Positions 32,533 through 42,012 of a stretch of DNA of 64,000 nucleotides are shown here, piece by piece; positions within the stretch are counted from its first letter, which is position 1; each line of letters opens with the position of its first letter. The position numbers and the translations under genes are program-made. Under the pieces are notes generated by a model, which was not told where the DNA came from, ran no database searches, and was given only the letters and a program-made list of their open reading frames with translations. Source of the DNA: DAISIK01 sp036822055 (lineage in GTDB: Bacteria > Verrucomicrobiota > Verrucomicrobiia > Opitutales > Puniceicoccaceae). The stretch lies in the NCBI GenBank assembly GCA_036822055.1, contig DAISIK010000011.1, positions 7,998 to 71,997 on the forward strand, in the 5' to 3' direction.

Positions 32533-33891
32533 TCAGGCCTTAGCCCGCTGACGGTTCTCCTTGCGGGGTCCGCTGCGATAATTTTTCGAAGCCCCTTGTT
32601 CCTGACGATCCCTTCCCTGGAATCGACGGTTGCCTCCCGGTTTTCCGCCCGAGCGAAAACGATTACCGCCCCCACCATTTTTCCGGCCTTCTGGTTTTCC
32701 TCGACCTCCACCACTTCTACGCTTGGCAGCGATCGCCGAGGAGTGGAAGGCGTGGTCAGAGTCCTCCGGAACCTCCTTCCGCAGCACTTTCTCTACTGCA
32801 TTGAGCAAACCGATTTCATCAGCTGCGCAAAAAGAAACTGCCCGGCCGCTCTTCCCTGCCCGCGCAGTCCGTCCGATTCGGTGAACGTAGCTCTCTGGCT
32901 CGTTGGGGAGATCGTAGTTGATCACCAGGGTGATGTTCTTCACGTCGATTCCACGAGCTGCTACATCGGTCGCCACCAGCACAGGGATGCGCCCATCCCG
33001 AAACCGGTCCAGACTGCGCTGGCGAGCAGCTTGGGTCTTGTTTCCATGGATTGCGTCCGCCGGTATTCCCGCCTTGCTCAAGCTGACAGCCAACCGATTG
33101 GCAGCGTGTTTCGTCCGCATGAAAATGAGATTTAGCTCCCCTTCATTCTGGTCCATCCGCTGCTCCATCATTTCAAAGACCATCGCCTCTTTTTTGGCTC
33201 GATCGACGAAGCGTACATACTGGTCGATGTTCTCGGCTGTGGTACCCTCCGGCACGATCCGAATGTTCTCGGGATCGCGCATGTACTTCTCGGCCAGCTT
33301 CGCGATGGGCGGGGCCATCGTTGCCGAGAAGAGGAGTGTCTGGCGCTTCGTCGGGAGCTTGGCCAGGATCCTTTCGATATCGGGGATGAAGCCCATATCC
33401 AGCATCCGGTCAGCCTCATCAAGGATCAGATGGCGAACCTCTGACCCATCGAAAAAACCCTGTTGCATCAGGTCAATCAGCCGTCCCGGTGTTGCCACCA
33501 GAACGTCCAATCCGCCCCGGAGCGCCTTTTCCTGAGGCCGCTGGGAAACTCCTCCGTAGACAAGGCCAACCTTGGGTCGGAGAAAACGCCCATAAGCCTT
33601 AAAACTGTCAGCCACTTGCACCGCCAGCTCTCTCGTTGGAACGAGTACCAAACAACGGATCTCATTCCGGTAAGCTGGCTCCTCCCGTTTCCCCAAATGG
33701 TCGAGGATGGGAAGGGCAAAAGCCGCCGTTTTACCGGTACCCGTTTGGGCACAGGCAATCAAATCCTTGCCCTTGAGCACGATCGGGATCGCCTGCTCCT
33801 GAATCGGCGATGGATGAGTGTAACCCTTGAATGCAAGGGCCTTTTGAAGTGGCGCGCACAAAGGCATCGCCTCGAATGTAACCTCGGTCAT
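32533..33891 (-). CDS. rhlE: DEAD-box ATP-dependent RNA helicase (RhlE-like)
   Basis: All helicase motifs are readable: the Q motif (GYTHPSPIQEQAIP), AQTGTGKT (Walker A), PTRELAVQ, DEAD in LILDEADRMLDMGF, SAT, and HRIGRTARAG near residue 335. The C-terminal about 75 residues are Gly/Arg/Lys-rich (for example KRRSGGGRGKPEGRK) and are expected to bind RNA non-specifically, as in RhlE and other DEAD proteins of cold-growing or marine bacteria. The length of 452 residues is normal. It acts in ribosome assembly or mRNA turnover. The start ATG at 33891 is followed by the expected family N-terminus. The symbol is by similarity to the RhlE group, not certain orthology. Confidence 0.93.
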   Translation of the reverse strand: MTEVTFEAMPLCAPLQKALAFKGYTHPSPIQEQAIPIVLKGKDLIACAQTGTGKTAAFALPILDHLGKREEPAYRNEIRCLVLVPTRELAVQVADSFKAYGRFLRPKVGLVYGGVSQRPQEKALRGGLDVLVATPGRLIDLMQQGFFDGSEVRHLILDEADRMLDMGFIPDIERILAKLPTKRQTLLFSATMAPPIAKLAEKYMRDPENIRIVPEGTTAENIDQYVRFVDRAKKEAMVFEMMEQRMDQNEGELNLIFMRTKHAANRLAVSLSKAGIPADAIHGNKTQAARQRSLDRFRDGRIPVLVATDVAARGIDVKNITLVINYDLPNEPESYVHRIGRTARAGKSGRAVSFCAADEIGLLNAVEKVLRKEVPEDSDHAFHSSAIAAKRRSGGGRGKPEGRKNGGGGNRFRSGGKPGGNRRFQGRDRQEQGASKNYRSGPRKENRQRAKA

Positions 33892-34226
33892 AGTTCATTG
33901 GTCACCGATTTGCTAGTTGCCGACGGGTGACACGCCGCTCGATGAGGATTGTTTTTGATTAATACCAGATACAATCGCTCATCGAAGACAGACCGGATCG
34001 GTGCGGAGTAGAAACACGGCGACTCCCACCATGACTCCACGAAGCTAATCGTGCCAGGATTGAACAGGTTGGCAAGCTCCAAATTTGCACGCTTTACTGC
34101 AATGCTGCAGGCCCTCAAACTCTTAAAAATCGGCCCACGGTGTAAAAACGGCAACGACTCGCCAATAATCGGCGTTGCTTTGACCCCATTTGTTGCCTAT
34201 CCATGCAAAAGTTCCGTTAGGAAATA
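33892..34226. other. Intergenic region, divergent promoters expected
   Basis: A 335-bp gap between the divergent helicase and GYF-like genes. Its composition is more AT-rich than the flanking genes. A weak ribosome-binding site (TTAGGAAATA) precedes the ATG at 34227. TTGACC occurs near 34180 with no clear -10 element. I see no gene, structured RNA or repeat here. Confidence 0.4.
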
Positions 34227-35459
34227 ATGAAAGCCACCACTCACCTGTTCTACATCGGTAAAAAGAAAAACGACATGTACGGGCCGTTTCACTGGAAACT
34301 GATCGTTGAGTGGGACCAACTTGGCCTTTTGGAAGGATTCATCTACCAGTCCGAAACTTCCTCCCTTGAACCGATCTCTGAATTGGTGGCCCGGCGGGGC
34401 GTCCCGGTTGCGGTTGATGCCAAAGTGGCCAGCTTCAAAAACCGCACTGACAAGCCTCCCCAGTGCACCCTCGCTCAAATGGAAACCCTAAAGATGCTGG
34501 GTCTTCCAAAAATAGATGTCCCCCTCGATCAGGAGCTCGCCGCTTACATCCAGCGTCGCCTTCAAATGAGCAGCGACGAATTGAGCGGCGATTCCGATAT
34601 TCGGAATGCTTTCGCAGTCGCAGAAACGGGAAAACGAAGCGTTTTAGGACACTCTACGGCCGTTTTTCTCCCGCCGCCCGACTTGATTGATGAGGAAGGG
34701 GAGGAAGCCGAGGAATTAACCAAATCGGGCAGCGGCCTGTCCAAAGGCATCCTGCTCGTACTCTTTGTCCTCCTGCTCGCCGGGGGAGGGGCTGCCTACT
34801 ACTTCTTAGAAATTGCTCAGGCTAAGGATCAAACCTCCCAAACCTTGCCCCAGGCTACCGAAACCCCGGAGGAGCTTGCCCCCGAATTAGCCTCGCCGAC
34901 AGACGCCGTACCGGAAGTTTCCGAGTCGCTCACCGGGGAAGATCTACCTGCAAGTGATTCTGGAGGACCGGGCATTGAGATAGAACTTCCCGCCGATGAA
35001 TTTGAAATCCTGACTTCAGGGGTCAACACCGAGGAAGATTCCGAAGTTACCCCTCCTGCACCGAGCGAGACCTCAACCCTCCCAAATCTTCCAGCTGACG
35101 AGCAATCGGAAGCTGAGGACCCGATCGTCCCCTCCGAGATGATCGACTTAACCGAACAAATCGTGCCCGGAAAGGAAGAGCTGTCTGAAGAAGACTCTTT
35201 TGAACGACTATCCGAGAATTCCACGAACCGACCGGCCACTGTTCCGGATTCAGAACCAAAACCTGAACCGCAACCCGAACCAGAGCCGGAGCCGGAACCA
35301 CAGCCCCAGCCTGAACCGCGGCCCACACCTCAACCCGAGCCTCGGCCGGAACCGAAGCCCGAGCCTGAACCGGAACCTCAGCCTGAGCCAAAGCCGGAAC
35401 CTGCCCCGAAAAAGAAAGAAGACGAGGTAAGGTTTCCCTCCTTCAGACCACCTTTCTGA
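34227..35459 (+). CDS. GYF-like membrane protein with Pro/Glu repeat tail
   Basis: Residues 1-55 (FYIGKKKNDMYGPFHWKLIV ... GLLEGFIYQSETSSLEPI) match the pattern of GYF_2-type domains, which bind proline-rich peptides and often sit on bacterial membrane proteins. After a charged linker, residues about 174-194 (GILLVLFVLLLAGGGAAYYFL) form one membrane span. The rest is acidic and Pro/Ser/Thr-rich, ending in a repetitive block of PEPEPEPQ-type dipeptides (about residues 342-398) and a basic-aromatic end (VRFPSFRPPF). The topology would place the GYF domain in the cytosol and the Pro/Glu tail in the periplasm. The tail may span the periplasm, as TonB's does. The function is unknown. Confidence 0.75.
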   Translation: MKATTHLFYIGKKKNDMYGPFHWKLIVEWDQLGLLEGFIYQSETSSLEPISELVARRGVPVAVDAKVASFKNRTDKPPQCTLAQMETLKMLGLPKIDVPLDQELAAYIQRRLQMSSDELSGDSDIRNAFAVAETGKRSVLGHSTAVFLPPPDLIDEEGEEAEELTKSGSGLSKGILLVLFVLLLAGGGAAYYFLEIAQAKDQTSQTLPQATETPEELAPELASPTDAVPEVSESLTGEDLPASDSGGPGIEIELPADEFEILTSGVNTEEDSEVTPPAPSETSTLPNLPADEQSEAEDPIVPSEMIDLTEQIVPGKEELSEEDSFERLSENSTNRPATVPDSEPKPEPQPEPEPEPEPQPQPEPRPTPQPEPRPEPKPEPEPEPQPEPKPEPAPKKKEDEVRFPSFRPPF

Positions 35460-36041
35460 TCGTAGACTTCCGCTTCTCGACGGCCGTCATTCCCTTTCCT
35501 CGACCATCCTCAGGGCACAACGGGGCTTCGATCACCGGTTCAGAGCTTCGAGACCCTATTCATAGACCACCAATCGGATTGGATGGCTTGTCCGGGCCGA
35601 CAAGGTCCAGCTTGGTTCGGGCACCCCTGGATCGGTCTTCAGGACCCACCCCGCCTCTCCACCAAGCTAACAAAAATCACCAACCGGTAAACCGATCCTT
35701 GCCTGTTGGGGAAAATAATCGAAATCGGGATCGAAATCGAAGTCGGGATCGCTATCGATCGCGATGAAACAAATTCCCTACCCGGACGCTGCACTCAAAG
35801 CGGACAAGCCGCGTGAGCGAACTTACCCGTGCAATAAACACCTTCTCACTTCTTCTCGATACCCGCTCTGGATTCCTTGCGGCTCAGTCGGAACCACGGC
35901 GCAATCCAATCGCTCGCCTTGAGAGAAGCAATCTGCGACCAGGAATCCGCCCGCCTCGAGGAAATCCCGATTGGTGGGAGCGAGAGCCCGTGCTTGTGAC
36001 TTCTGCCGAGTGAAGAAGTCCTGCCGAGACCAAACGATTGC
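35460..36041. other. Long non-coding gap with a short hexamer-like repeat
   Basis: A 582-bp gap. Short open frames are present at 35579-35767 and 35813-36013, but they lack ribosome-binding sites and recognisable sequence, and I do not call them genes. At 35718-35766 there is a repetitive run of ATCGAA/ATCGGG-type units ending in a palindrome, ATCGATCGCGAT. No tRNA or terminator could be identified with confidence. Confidence 0.5.
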
Positions 36042-36314
36042 TCAGTAATCGTTGAACTGGACCAATCCCCAGAGAAGGCTTAGGTGGTTCCCTGAGTAGT
36101 TTTCCCGCAACATCAGGTCATCCGACTCCACACCAAACGATGTCGGAGTCTTCTGAGCGTAAGCCCCTTCCTCGAACTTCACCAATCCAAGGAAGTTGAA
36201 GCCCTCACGAGGCTTGATTAACGCAGCTTGCTCACTGGAGGAGGGAGCCTTGCAAGCCGAAAGGGAAATTGCCGCGACCACGCAGGTGGCGAGGAGAAGG
36301 AGGCGGTTTCGCAT
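36042..36314 (-). CDS. Small lipoprotein of unknown function
   Basis: The 90-residue product has a lipoprotein signal peptide with lipobox LSAC, lipidated cysteine at C21 (MRNRLLLLATCVVAAISLSAC). The mature part is about 70 residues with no family I recognise; it includes IKPREGFNFLGLVKFEEGAY and a Trp/Leu-rich end. Two dozen bases after its start lie the hybrid kinase gene stop and a 50-bp gap, so it may be co-transcribed with the kinase. The predicted location is a membrane leaflet facing the periplasm. Confidence 0.7.
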   Translation of the reverse strand: MRNRLLLLATCVVAAISLSACKAPSSSEQAALIKPREGFNFLGLVKFEEGAYAQKTPTSFGVESDDLMLRENYSGNHLSLLWGLVQFNDY

Positions 36315-36364
36315 AGGGAATCATTGAAAGGACAAACGATGCTTCGCAACTCTAAAATCCATTC

Positions 36365-37516
36365 TTAAGTCCCTGAAGGTCCACGGGCCAGGGCAGCCTG
36401 GATTGCCTCCTTCAACTCCGACAAACTGTAAGGTTTTTGAATAGAGGCTACAAATCCCGCCGCCGCTGCATCCAGCATCACCGGGTCAAAAGCCATTCCA
36501 CTGGTAATCAATACCGGAACTCTCGGATCTTCTTTTCTCAACTGCCTTAGTGTCTCAACGCCTCCCCACCCACCGGGCACATTAAGATCGAGAATCATGA
36601 GGTCAAAAGCGTCACCTTCCTCAACGGCTTCCCTCCAGGCTCGAACGCAAGAGCGCCCTTCCCCGGCGAAGTAGGCCCGATAACCCAAATGATCGAGCAA
36701 AGCACTGGTAATGTCCCGCACCATGGGGTCATCATCCATCACTAAAATACGCACCGATTGCTCATCCTCAGCCTTTGCCCCGGCCGAGGAAGCTTCCCCG
36801 GTTTCGTATAAATCCCGGTCCTGATGGGCCGGCATTTCCACCCTGAAAATCGCACCGCGCTTTCCGTTGCGGGCAAAGATCCGCCCGCCACTAACCTCCA
36901 CGTGCTCCTTCACCACCGCGAGGCCCATCCCGTGCCCGCCCGCTCGCTCACTGAATCCATCCTCGAACAAACGTTTCTCGGCCTCCTCTGAAAGTCCCGG
37001 GCCCTCATCCTCAACCTCGAGAACCATAACCTTCGGCTCATCAGCCTCTTTTGGGAAAAGCCTGACTTCAATGTTGCCACCATCCGGCATCATCTGGCTG
37101 GCATTGGCAATCAGGTTGGTCAAAATCTGCATCGCCCGGATTGGGGATATCACTACCTTTCGCGAACTGGCCGCCACCGAAAGGTGGACGCAATGCTTGC
37201 GGTGATTGATCACCAAATCCCCTGCCGTTTTGGCGATCCTTGCTAAAGAAAGCGGGGAAAACTCCTCTCCGCTTTTCCGCGTATCGAGGATCCGGATGGC
37301 GACATCCTGGGCATAGATCGCCACCCGAGCCGCAGCCTCAAGGTGTCGAAGTGAAACCGTCGACGGACTCATCTCCTCCCTCGCCAACTCAAGGTGCCCG
37401 ATGATGTTCGCAAAAATGTTTTTGAAGTCGTGAACCGCTGCCGCCGTGAGCTCGGACGATTTTGTTGAAACCAAGGCCCCTCGACCGTTCTTGTCTGGAT
37501 CCAGGATCACGCTCAT
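36365..37516 (-). CDS. Soluble hybrid histidine kinase with C-terminal receiver domain
   Basis: There is no membrane span. A phospho-acceptor histidine sits near residue 29 in AAVHDFKNIFANIIGHLEL. The HATPase part has an N-box (NLIANASQMMPDGG), DEGPGL and GHGMGLAVV. A receiver domain from about residue 255 has VMDDDP, the phospho-accepting Asp in MILDLNVPGGWGG and the Lys in IQKPYS. With no sensor or DNA-binding domain, it probably works in a phosphorelay with other proteins. An ATG at 37516 is preferred over the TTG three codons upstream (37525). A gap of 182 bp separates it from the divergent glyS. Confidence 0.9.
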   Translation of the reverse strand: MSVILDPDKNGRGALVSTKSSELTAAAVHDFKNIFANIIGHLELAREEMSPSTVSLRHLEAAARVAIYAQDVAIRILDTRKSGEEFSPLSLARIAKTAGDLVINHRKHCVHLSVAASSRKVVISPIRAMQILTNLIANASQMMPDGGNIEVRLFPKEADEPKVMVLEVEDEGPGLSEEAEKRLFEDGFSERAGGHGMGLAVVKEHVEVSGGRIFARNGKRGAIFRVEMPAHQDRDLYETGEASSAGAKAEDEQSVRILVMDDDPMVRDITSALLDHLGYRAYFAGEGRSCVRAWREAVEEGDAFDLMILDLNVPGGWGGVETLRQLRKEDPRVPVLITSGMAFDPVMLDAAAAGFVASIQKPYSLSELKEAIQAALARGPSGT

Positions 37517-37698
37517 TCTCGGCAAGTAGTGACAGAAAGACCCTCAAATTACAAAGCAAAGGTAAAAGAATTTAACATTCTTTTAGACCCTATCCCCGAC
37601 ACCTGGAACCAATCCCAAACCCTCCAGCCCGCATCGCAATCAGCTTCGCCCAAAGGGATGCCCTTGACTCATTACTTCCGCCCGAAATAAATCGTTCA

Positions 37699-39225
37699 AT
37701 GTCAGACTCCCCATCCTCTCCAGTGAACTCCGTCCAGATGGACGAGCTGGTTTCTCTCTGCAAACGACGCGGGTTTATTTTTCCCTCCTCCGAGATCTAT
37801 GGCGGCATTAACGGCTTTTTCGATTATGGCCCCCTCGGAGTTGAGCTTCGCAAGAACATCAAAGATGCCTGGTGGCGGGATTTTGTTCAGAAGCGGGAAG
37901 ATATGGTCGGCCTCGATGCCTCCATTCTCATGCATCCATCGGTTTGGAAAGCTTCCGGCCACGTCGATAATTTCACCGACCCAATGGTTGATTGCCGGGA
38001 ATCCAAACAGCGCTACCGCGCCGATCATCTCTATTGGGCTGCCGTCGAAGCGAATGGATCGACGGTGGGCTACGTTTCGGTTCTCGAAAGTCCGGAAATG
38101 GAGGCTACCGCTCTCCAGCAAGCAACCCGCCTTCTCAAGAGCCTGAAGATTGATGGTGACCCCACCCCTCTCCTTCTCCGCGACTATACGGAGGCAGACC
38201 CCTCCCTCTACGATCAAATTCCCTCCCCCGCCACCGGCAAGCCCGGCTCGCTAACCCCTCCTCGCTCTTTCAATATGATGTTTGAGACTCATGTAGGAGC
38301 CCTCCGTGACGCCTCATCAGTCGCTTACCTTCGCCCCGAGACTGCCCAGGGCATTTTCGCCAACTTTAAAAACGTGGTCGATACCTCCCGCGTAAAACTT
38401 CCTTTCGGTATCGCTCAAATTGGCAAGGCTTTCCGCAACGAGATAACCCCGAGAAACTTCATCTTCAGATCGCGGGAGTTCGAACAGATGGAGATTGAGT
38501 ATTTCATCGCTCCAGATGCTGACTGGAAAAACCTCCACCGGGAGTGGATTGACGCCTGCATAGACTGGTTGACCTCCATTGGCATCCCCCGTTCTTCCAT
38601 CTCCGAGGACGTCCACCCAGCCGAGAAACTCGCCTTCTATTCACAGGCCACCACCGACCTCACTTTCGACTTCCCCTTTGGAAAACAGGAACTCTGGGGA
38701 ATCGCCTGCCGCAGTGATTACGATCTCAAACAACACCAGACGCACAGCGGTAAATCCCTCGAGTATTTTGACGAGTCGACCCGCTCCCGTTTCATCCCCC
38801 ACGTTATCGAGCCCTCTCTTGGGGTCGATCGCACCCTCCTCGCCGTCCTCTCCTCAGCCTACGCAGAAGACGAAATCGACGGAGAGAAACGAACCTTCCT
38901 CCGCTTCCATCCCAAGGTTGCTCCCGTCAAAGTTGCCGTCTTCCCACTCGTCAAAAACAAAGAGCCGATCGTCGAAACCGCCCGAAAAATCTGGACCCGA
39001 CTCTCCCGCCGCTGGAACACCGTCTACGATCAGACAGGTGCGATCGGTCGACGCTACCGCAGGCAGGATGAAATCGGCACCCCCTACTGCATAACCATCG
39101 ACTTTGATACGATCGAGAAGGACGGAACCGTCACCCTGCGTGAACGCGACTCCACGAAACAGGAGCGCATCCATCAAGACGATCTTTACCGACGATTGGA
39201 GTCCGTTATCGAAGGAGGGGAATGA
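37699..39225 (+). CDS. glyS: Glycyl-tRNA synthetase (single-chain, dimeric type)
   Basis: The enzyme charges tRNA-Gly with glycine. The 508-residue class II synthetase is of the eukaryote/archaeon-like homodimeric form, as in many non-proteobacteria, not the alpha2beta2 form. It has the N-terminal ICKRRGF-like start (LVSLCKRRGFIFPSSEIYGG), the motif 2 region RNEITPRNFIFRSREFEQME, motif 3 (GVDRTLLAVL), and a C-terminal anticodon-binding domain (KVAVFPLVKNKEPI ... RQDEIGTPYCITIDF). It begins the long coupled operon: its stop overlaps the pyrR start by 4 bp. Confidence 0.97.
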   Translation: MSDSPSSPVNSVQMDELVSLCKRRGFIFPSSEIYGGINGFFDYGPLGVELRKNIKDAWWRDFVQKREDMVGLDASILMHPSVWKASGHVDNFTDPMVDCRESKQRYRADHLYWAAVEANGSTVGYVSVLESPEMEATALQQATRLLKSLKIDGDPTPLLLRDYTEADPSLYDQIPSPATGKPGSLTPPRSFNMMFETHVGALRDASSVAYLRPETAQGIFANFKNVVDTSRVKLPFGIAQIGKAFRNEITPRNFIFRSREFEQMEIEYFIAPDADWKNLHREWIDACIDWLTSIGIPRSSISEDVHPAEKLAFYSQATTDLTFDFPFGKQELWGIACRSDYDLKQHQTHSGKSLEYFDESTRSRFIPHVIEPSLGVDRTLLAVLSSAYAEDEIDGEKRTFLRFHPKVAPVKVAVFPLVKNKEPIVETARKIWTRLSRRWNTVYDQTGAIGRRYRRQDEIGTPYCITIDFDTIEKDGTVTLRERDSTKQERIHQDDLYRRLESVIEGGE

Positions 39226-39776
39226 ACGACGCCTTCACCAACCCCAACCCCCCACGTCGAATCGCCGATGCCGGGACGGTCTCCGCTCAAATCGGACGGA
39301 TGACTCGGGAAATCGAGCGATCCTTTCCCGAGCCCGGAAATCTCATCGTCGTCGGCATTGCCAACGGCGGCATTCCCTTTGCAGAAATCATTCATCAAAG
39401 GCTGGAAGACGCCTTTCGCATCTCTATCCCGCTCGGAGTCGTAGACGTCCTCTTCCAGCGCGACGATATTGGCAGCCGACCCATTCCCCGAGTCACCACT
39501 CCCACCCATATCGATGCTAATGTTGAAAACGCCCACATCCTTCTCTGCGACGATGTGATCCACTCCGGCCGCACCGCCCGGGCAGCCCTTAACGAGATTT
39601 TTGGTCTCGGTCGACCCTCCCGGATCACCCTTATCGTCCTCGCCGATCGTGGAAATCGGAAGCTTCCCATTCAGCCTGACCATGTCGGTCTCGAAGTGGA
39701 CATTCCCGATCCATTTCGGGTCTCTGCCGCCCTCGATCCCTCTTCAGCCGAAACCTGGTCGATCTTTACGTCCTGA
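39222..39776 (+). CDS. pyrR: Bifunctional pyr operon regulator / uracil phosphoribosyltransferase
   Basis: PyrR binds UMP/UTP and pyr mRNA leaders in Gram-positive bacteria and also makes UMP from uracil and PRPP. The 184-residue product has the PRPP loop LLCDDVIHSGRTARAALNEIF and the N-terminal region around VGIANGGIPFAEIIHQRL. It lies directly upstream of pyrB and pyrC. I find no attenuator-like leader between glyS and pyrR since the genes overlap (ATGA), so regulation by RNA binding is not evident at this locus; the enzymatic role may dominate. Confidence 0.93.
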   Translation: MNDAFTNPNPPRRIADAGTVSAQIGRMTREIERSFPEPGNLIVVGIANGGIPFAEIIHQRLEDAFRISIPLGVVDVLFQRDDIGSRPIPRVTTPTHIDANVENAHILLCDDVIHSGRTARAALNEIFGLGRPSRITLIVLADRGNRKLPIQPDHVGLEVDIPDPFRVSAALDPSSAETWSIFTS

Positions 39777-39778
39777 AA

Positions 39779-40717
39779 ATGAGCCTTCCTGTGACAACCT
39801 GGACCAAGCGCCACCTCATTGACATCGAGTCTCTCTCACCCGAGGAGATCACTCTCATTCTGGACACAGCCCGCGCCTTCAAGCAGACGATGGCCCGGAG
39901 CGTAAAAAAACTACCCTCCCTGCGTGGCAAAACCGTGGTTAACCTCTTCATGGAGCCCAGTACCCGAACCCGCATAGCTTTTGAAGTTGCGGCCAATCGC
40001 CTCTCTGCCGATGTCCTCACCATCACCGGCGCCTCCAGCTCCCTCGTCAAGGGAGAAACCCTTCGAGATACTGCCTCCAACATCGTCGCTCTCAAGGCAG
40101 ACATGATCATCCTCCGGCATTCATCTGCTGGCTCCGCTCTCTACCTCAGCAAAGTCATTGATATTCCCGTCATCAACGCCGGAGATGGCGCCCATGAGCA
40201 CCCCACTCAAGCCCTCCTCGACTGCTTCACTCTTCGTGAACGCTTCACCACCCTCGAGGGTCTCAAGATCGTTATCCTCGGGGACATCCTCTTTTCTCGA
40301 GTCGCCCGGTCCAACATCTGGACCATGTTGAAACTCGGCGCCCAAGTCACCGTCGTCGGCCCTAGCACCCTCGTCCCCACCCGCTTTGAACGCCTTGGTG
40401 TCTCGGTCTGCCACGACCTCAAAGCCGGACTCGACGGCGCCGACGCTGTAATGCTTTTGCGAATACAACACGAACGCCAGCAACTGGCTTACTTCCCCTC
40501 CCTCGGCGAGTACACCAGCATGTTTGGCCTCAATAAACTCCGCTCTTCCTGGCTCAAACCCGGCGCCCTCATCATGCACCCGGGTCCGATCAATCGAGGT
40601 GTCGAAATCGACTCCGACCTCGCCGACTCGCCCAATTCCGTCATTCTCGATCAGGTTACCAATGGGATCGCCGTTCGCATGGCCGTCCTCTACCTCTGTG
40701 CCTCTGCCCAAGGATGA
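39779..40717 (+). CDS. pyrB: Aspartate carbamoyltransferase catalytic subunit
   Basis: Catalyses carbamoyl phosphate plus aspartate to carbamoyl aspartate, the committed pyrimidine step. The carbamoyl-phosphate-binding PSTRTR motif is in LFMEPSTRTRIAFEVA. The aspartate-domain motifs HPTQALLDCFTL and HPGPINRGVEI are complete. The length of 312 residues is normal for the catalytic chain. No regulatory subunit gene is in the window. It overlaps the next gene by 4 bp. Confidence 0.97.
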   Translation: MSLPVTTWTKRHLIDIESLSPEEITLILDTARAFKQTMARSVKKLPSLRGKTVVNLFMEPSTRTRIAFEVAANRLSADVLTITGASSSLVKGETLRDTASNIVALKADMIILRHSSAGSALYLSKVIDIPVINAGDGAHEHPTQALLDCFTLRERFTTLEGLKIVILGDILFSRVARSNIWTMLKLGAQVTVVGPSTLVPTRFERLGVSVCHDLKAGLDGADAVMLLRIQHERQQLAYFPSLGEYTSMFGLNKLRSSWLKPGALIMHPGPINRGVEIDSDLADSPNSVILDQVTNGIAVRMAVLYLCASAQG

Positions 40718-42012
40718 ACTCCGTATCTGTACTGCAAAACGCCCGCATCATCGATCCCCAGCCCGGAATCGATCGAACAGGCGATCTCCTCATCCGCGAT
40801 CGATTCATCGTCGATTCCCTGACCAGTGCCGAGCTTGAGAGTGCTACTGTCTACGACCTTCAGGGCAAGGTCGTCACTCCCGGTTTGGTCGACATCCATG
40901 TCCACTTCCGCGAACCCGGACAGACGCACAAGGAATCCATCCGCAGCGGCTCCAGAGCAGCAGCAGCCGGAGGTTTCACTTCAGTTGTTTGCATGCCGAA
41001 CACCTCCCCGGTCTGCGACACCCCGGGGACCATTCAGCAAATCCTCCACGCTGCCGAGCGCGATTCGATTATCCGCATCTATCCAACCGGCTGCCTCACC
41101 CGGGGAATGAATGGGGAAGAGATGGCCCCTATCGGTTCCCTGGCGCGAGCCGGCGTCGTCGCTGTCACCGATGACGGTCGATGCGTTCAAAGCAACGAGA
41201 TCATGCGGCAGGTCGTCATCTACGCCAACATGTTCAACCTTCCGGTCATGGACCACTGTCAGGATTACAGCCTCACTCGCGAGGCCACTGTCAATGAAGG
41301 AGACTGGTCGCTTCGCCTCGGTCTCAAAGGTTGGCCCCGCGAAGCCGAGGAAATCATCGTCGCTCGCAACATCATTATCGCCCGTACTACCGGTGCCCAG
41401 ATTCATATGCAGCACATTTCCTGCAAGGAGGCCGTGGATGCCATCCGCCAAGCCAAGGCCTCGGGCATCCGCGTCACTGCCGAAGCTTCCCCACACCACC
41501 TTTCCCTCACCGACGCTTGTATCAAAAATTATGATACAATCTTTAAAATGAACCCGCCCCTCCGAACCGAGGAAGACCAGCTTGCCATCATTGAGGGACT
41601 TCGCGACGGGACGCTCGATTGCATCGCCACGGACCACGCACCCCACGCTGGATTCGAAAAAGACGTCGAGTTCGATCAGGCCCCCTTCGGCGTCATCGGT
41701 CTCGAAACCGCACTCGCTGTTAGCCTGACTGAGCTCTACCACCGCCGTGGCTTTAAGCTAGGCCAGGTCGTCGATCTCCTCTCTTCCGCCGGAGCCAGGG
41801 TGGCACGCCTGCCGCACGGCACCCTCACGCCCGGCTCCCTCGCCGACGTTACCGTCGTTGATCCCGAAAAAATTTGGCGGGTCGATCCCGCTAAATTTCA
41901 CTCACTCTCCCGAAACTGCCCATGGAATGGAGAGGAGCTTCGCGGAAAGGTCGAGATGACCTTCTTTGAGGGCAGGCTCGTCTTTGACCAGGACCAAATC
42001 GTCGAGGAATGA
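40714..42012 (+). CDS. pyrC: Dihydroorotase (class I)
   Basis: Cyclises carbamoyl aspartate to dihydroorotate. Zn-binding motif HVHFREPG is near residue 62, followed by GGFTSVVCMPNT. The remaining catalytic site is seen as AVTDDGRCVQS, HCQDYSL and ATDHAPHA. The 432-residue length and motif order match the class I (pyrC/allantoinase-like) group. It is coupled to pyrB by a 4-bp overlap and to the DCC gene downstream in the same way, so pyrimidine and neighbouring genes are probably made from one mRNA. Confidence 0.97.
   Translation: MNSVSVLQNARIIDPQPGIDRTGDLLIRDRFIVDSLTSAELESATVYDLQGKVVTPGLVDIHVHFREPGQTHKESIRSGSRAAAAGGFTSVVCMPNTSPVCDTPGTIQQILHAAERDSIIRIYPTGCLTRGMNGEEMAPIGSLARAGVVAVTDDGRCVQSNEIMRQVVIYANMFNLPVMDHCQDYSLTREATVNEGDWSLRLGLKGWPREAEEIIVARNIIIARTTGAQIHMQHISCKEAVDAIRQAKASGIRVTAEASPHHLSLTDACIKNYDTIFKMNPPLRTEEDQLAIIEGLRDGTLDCIATDHAPHAGFEKDVEFDQAPFGVIGLETALAVSLTELYHRRGFKLGQVVDLLSSAGARVARLPHGTLTPGSLADVTVVDPEKIWRVDPAKFHSLSRNCPWNGEELRGKVEMTFFEGRLVFDQDQIVEE

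Noticed and set aside
35579..36013. Two short plus-strand open frames in the gap after the GYF-like gene
   Set aside because: No ribosome-binding site, no recognisable protein pattern, and one ends in the ATCGAA-type repeat.
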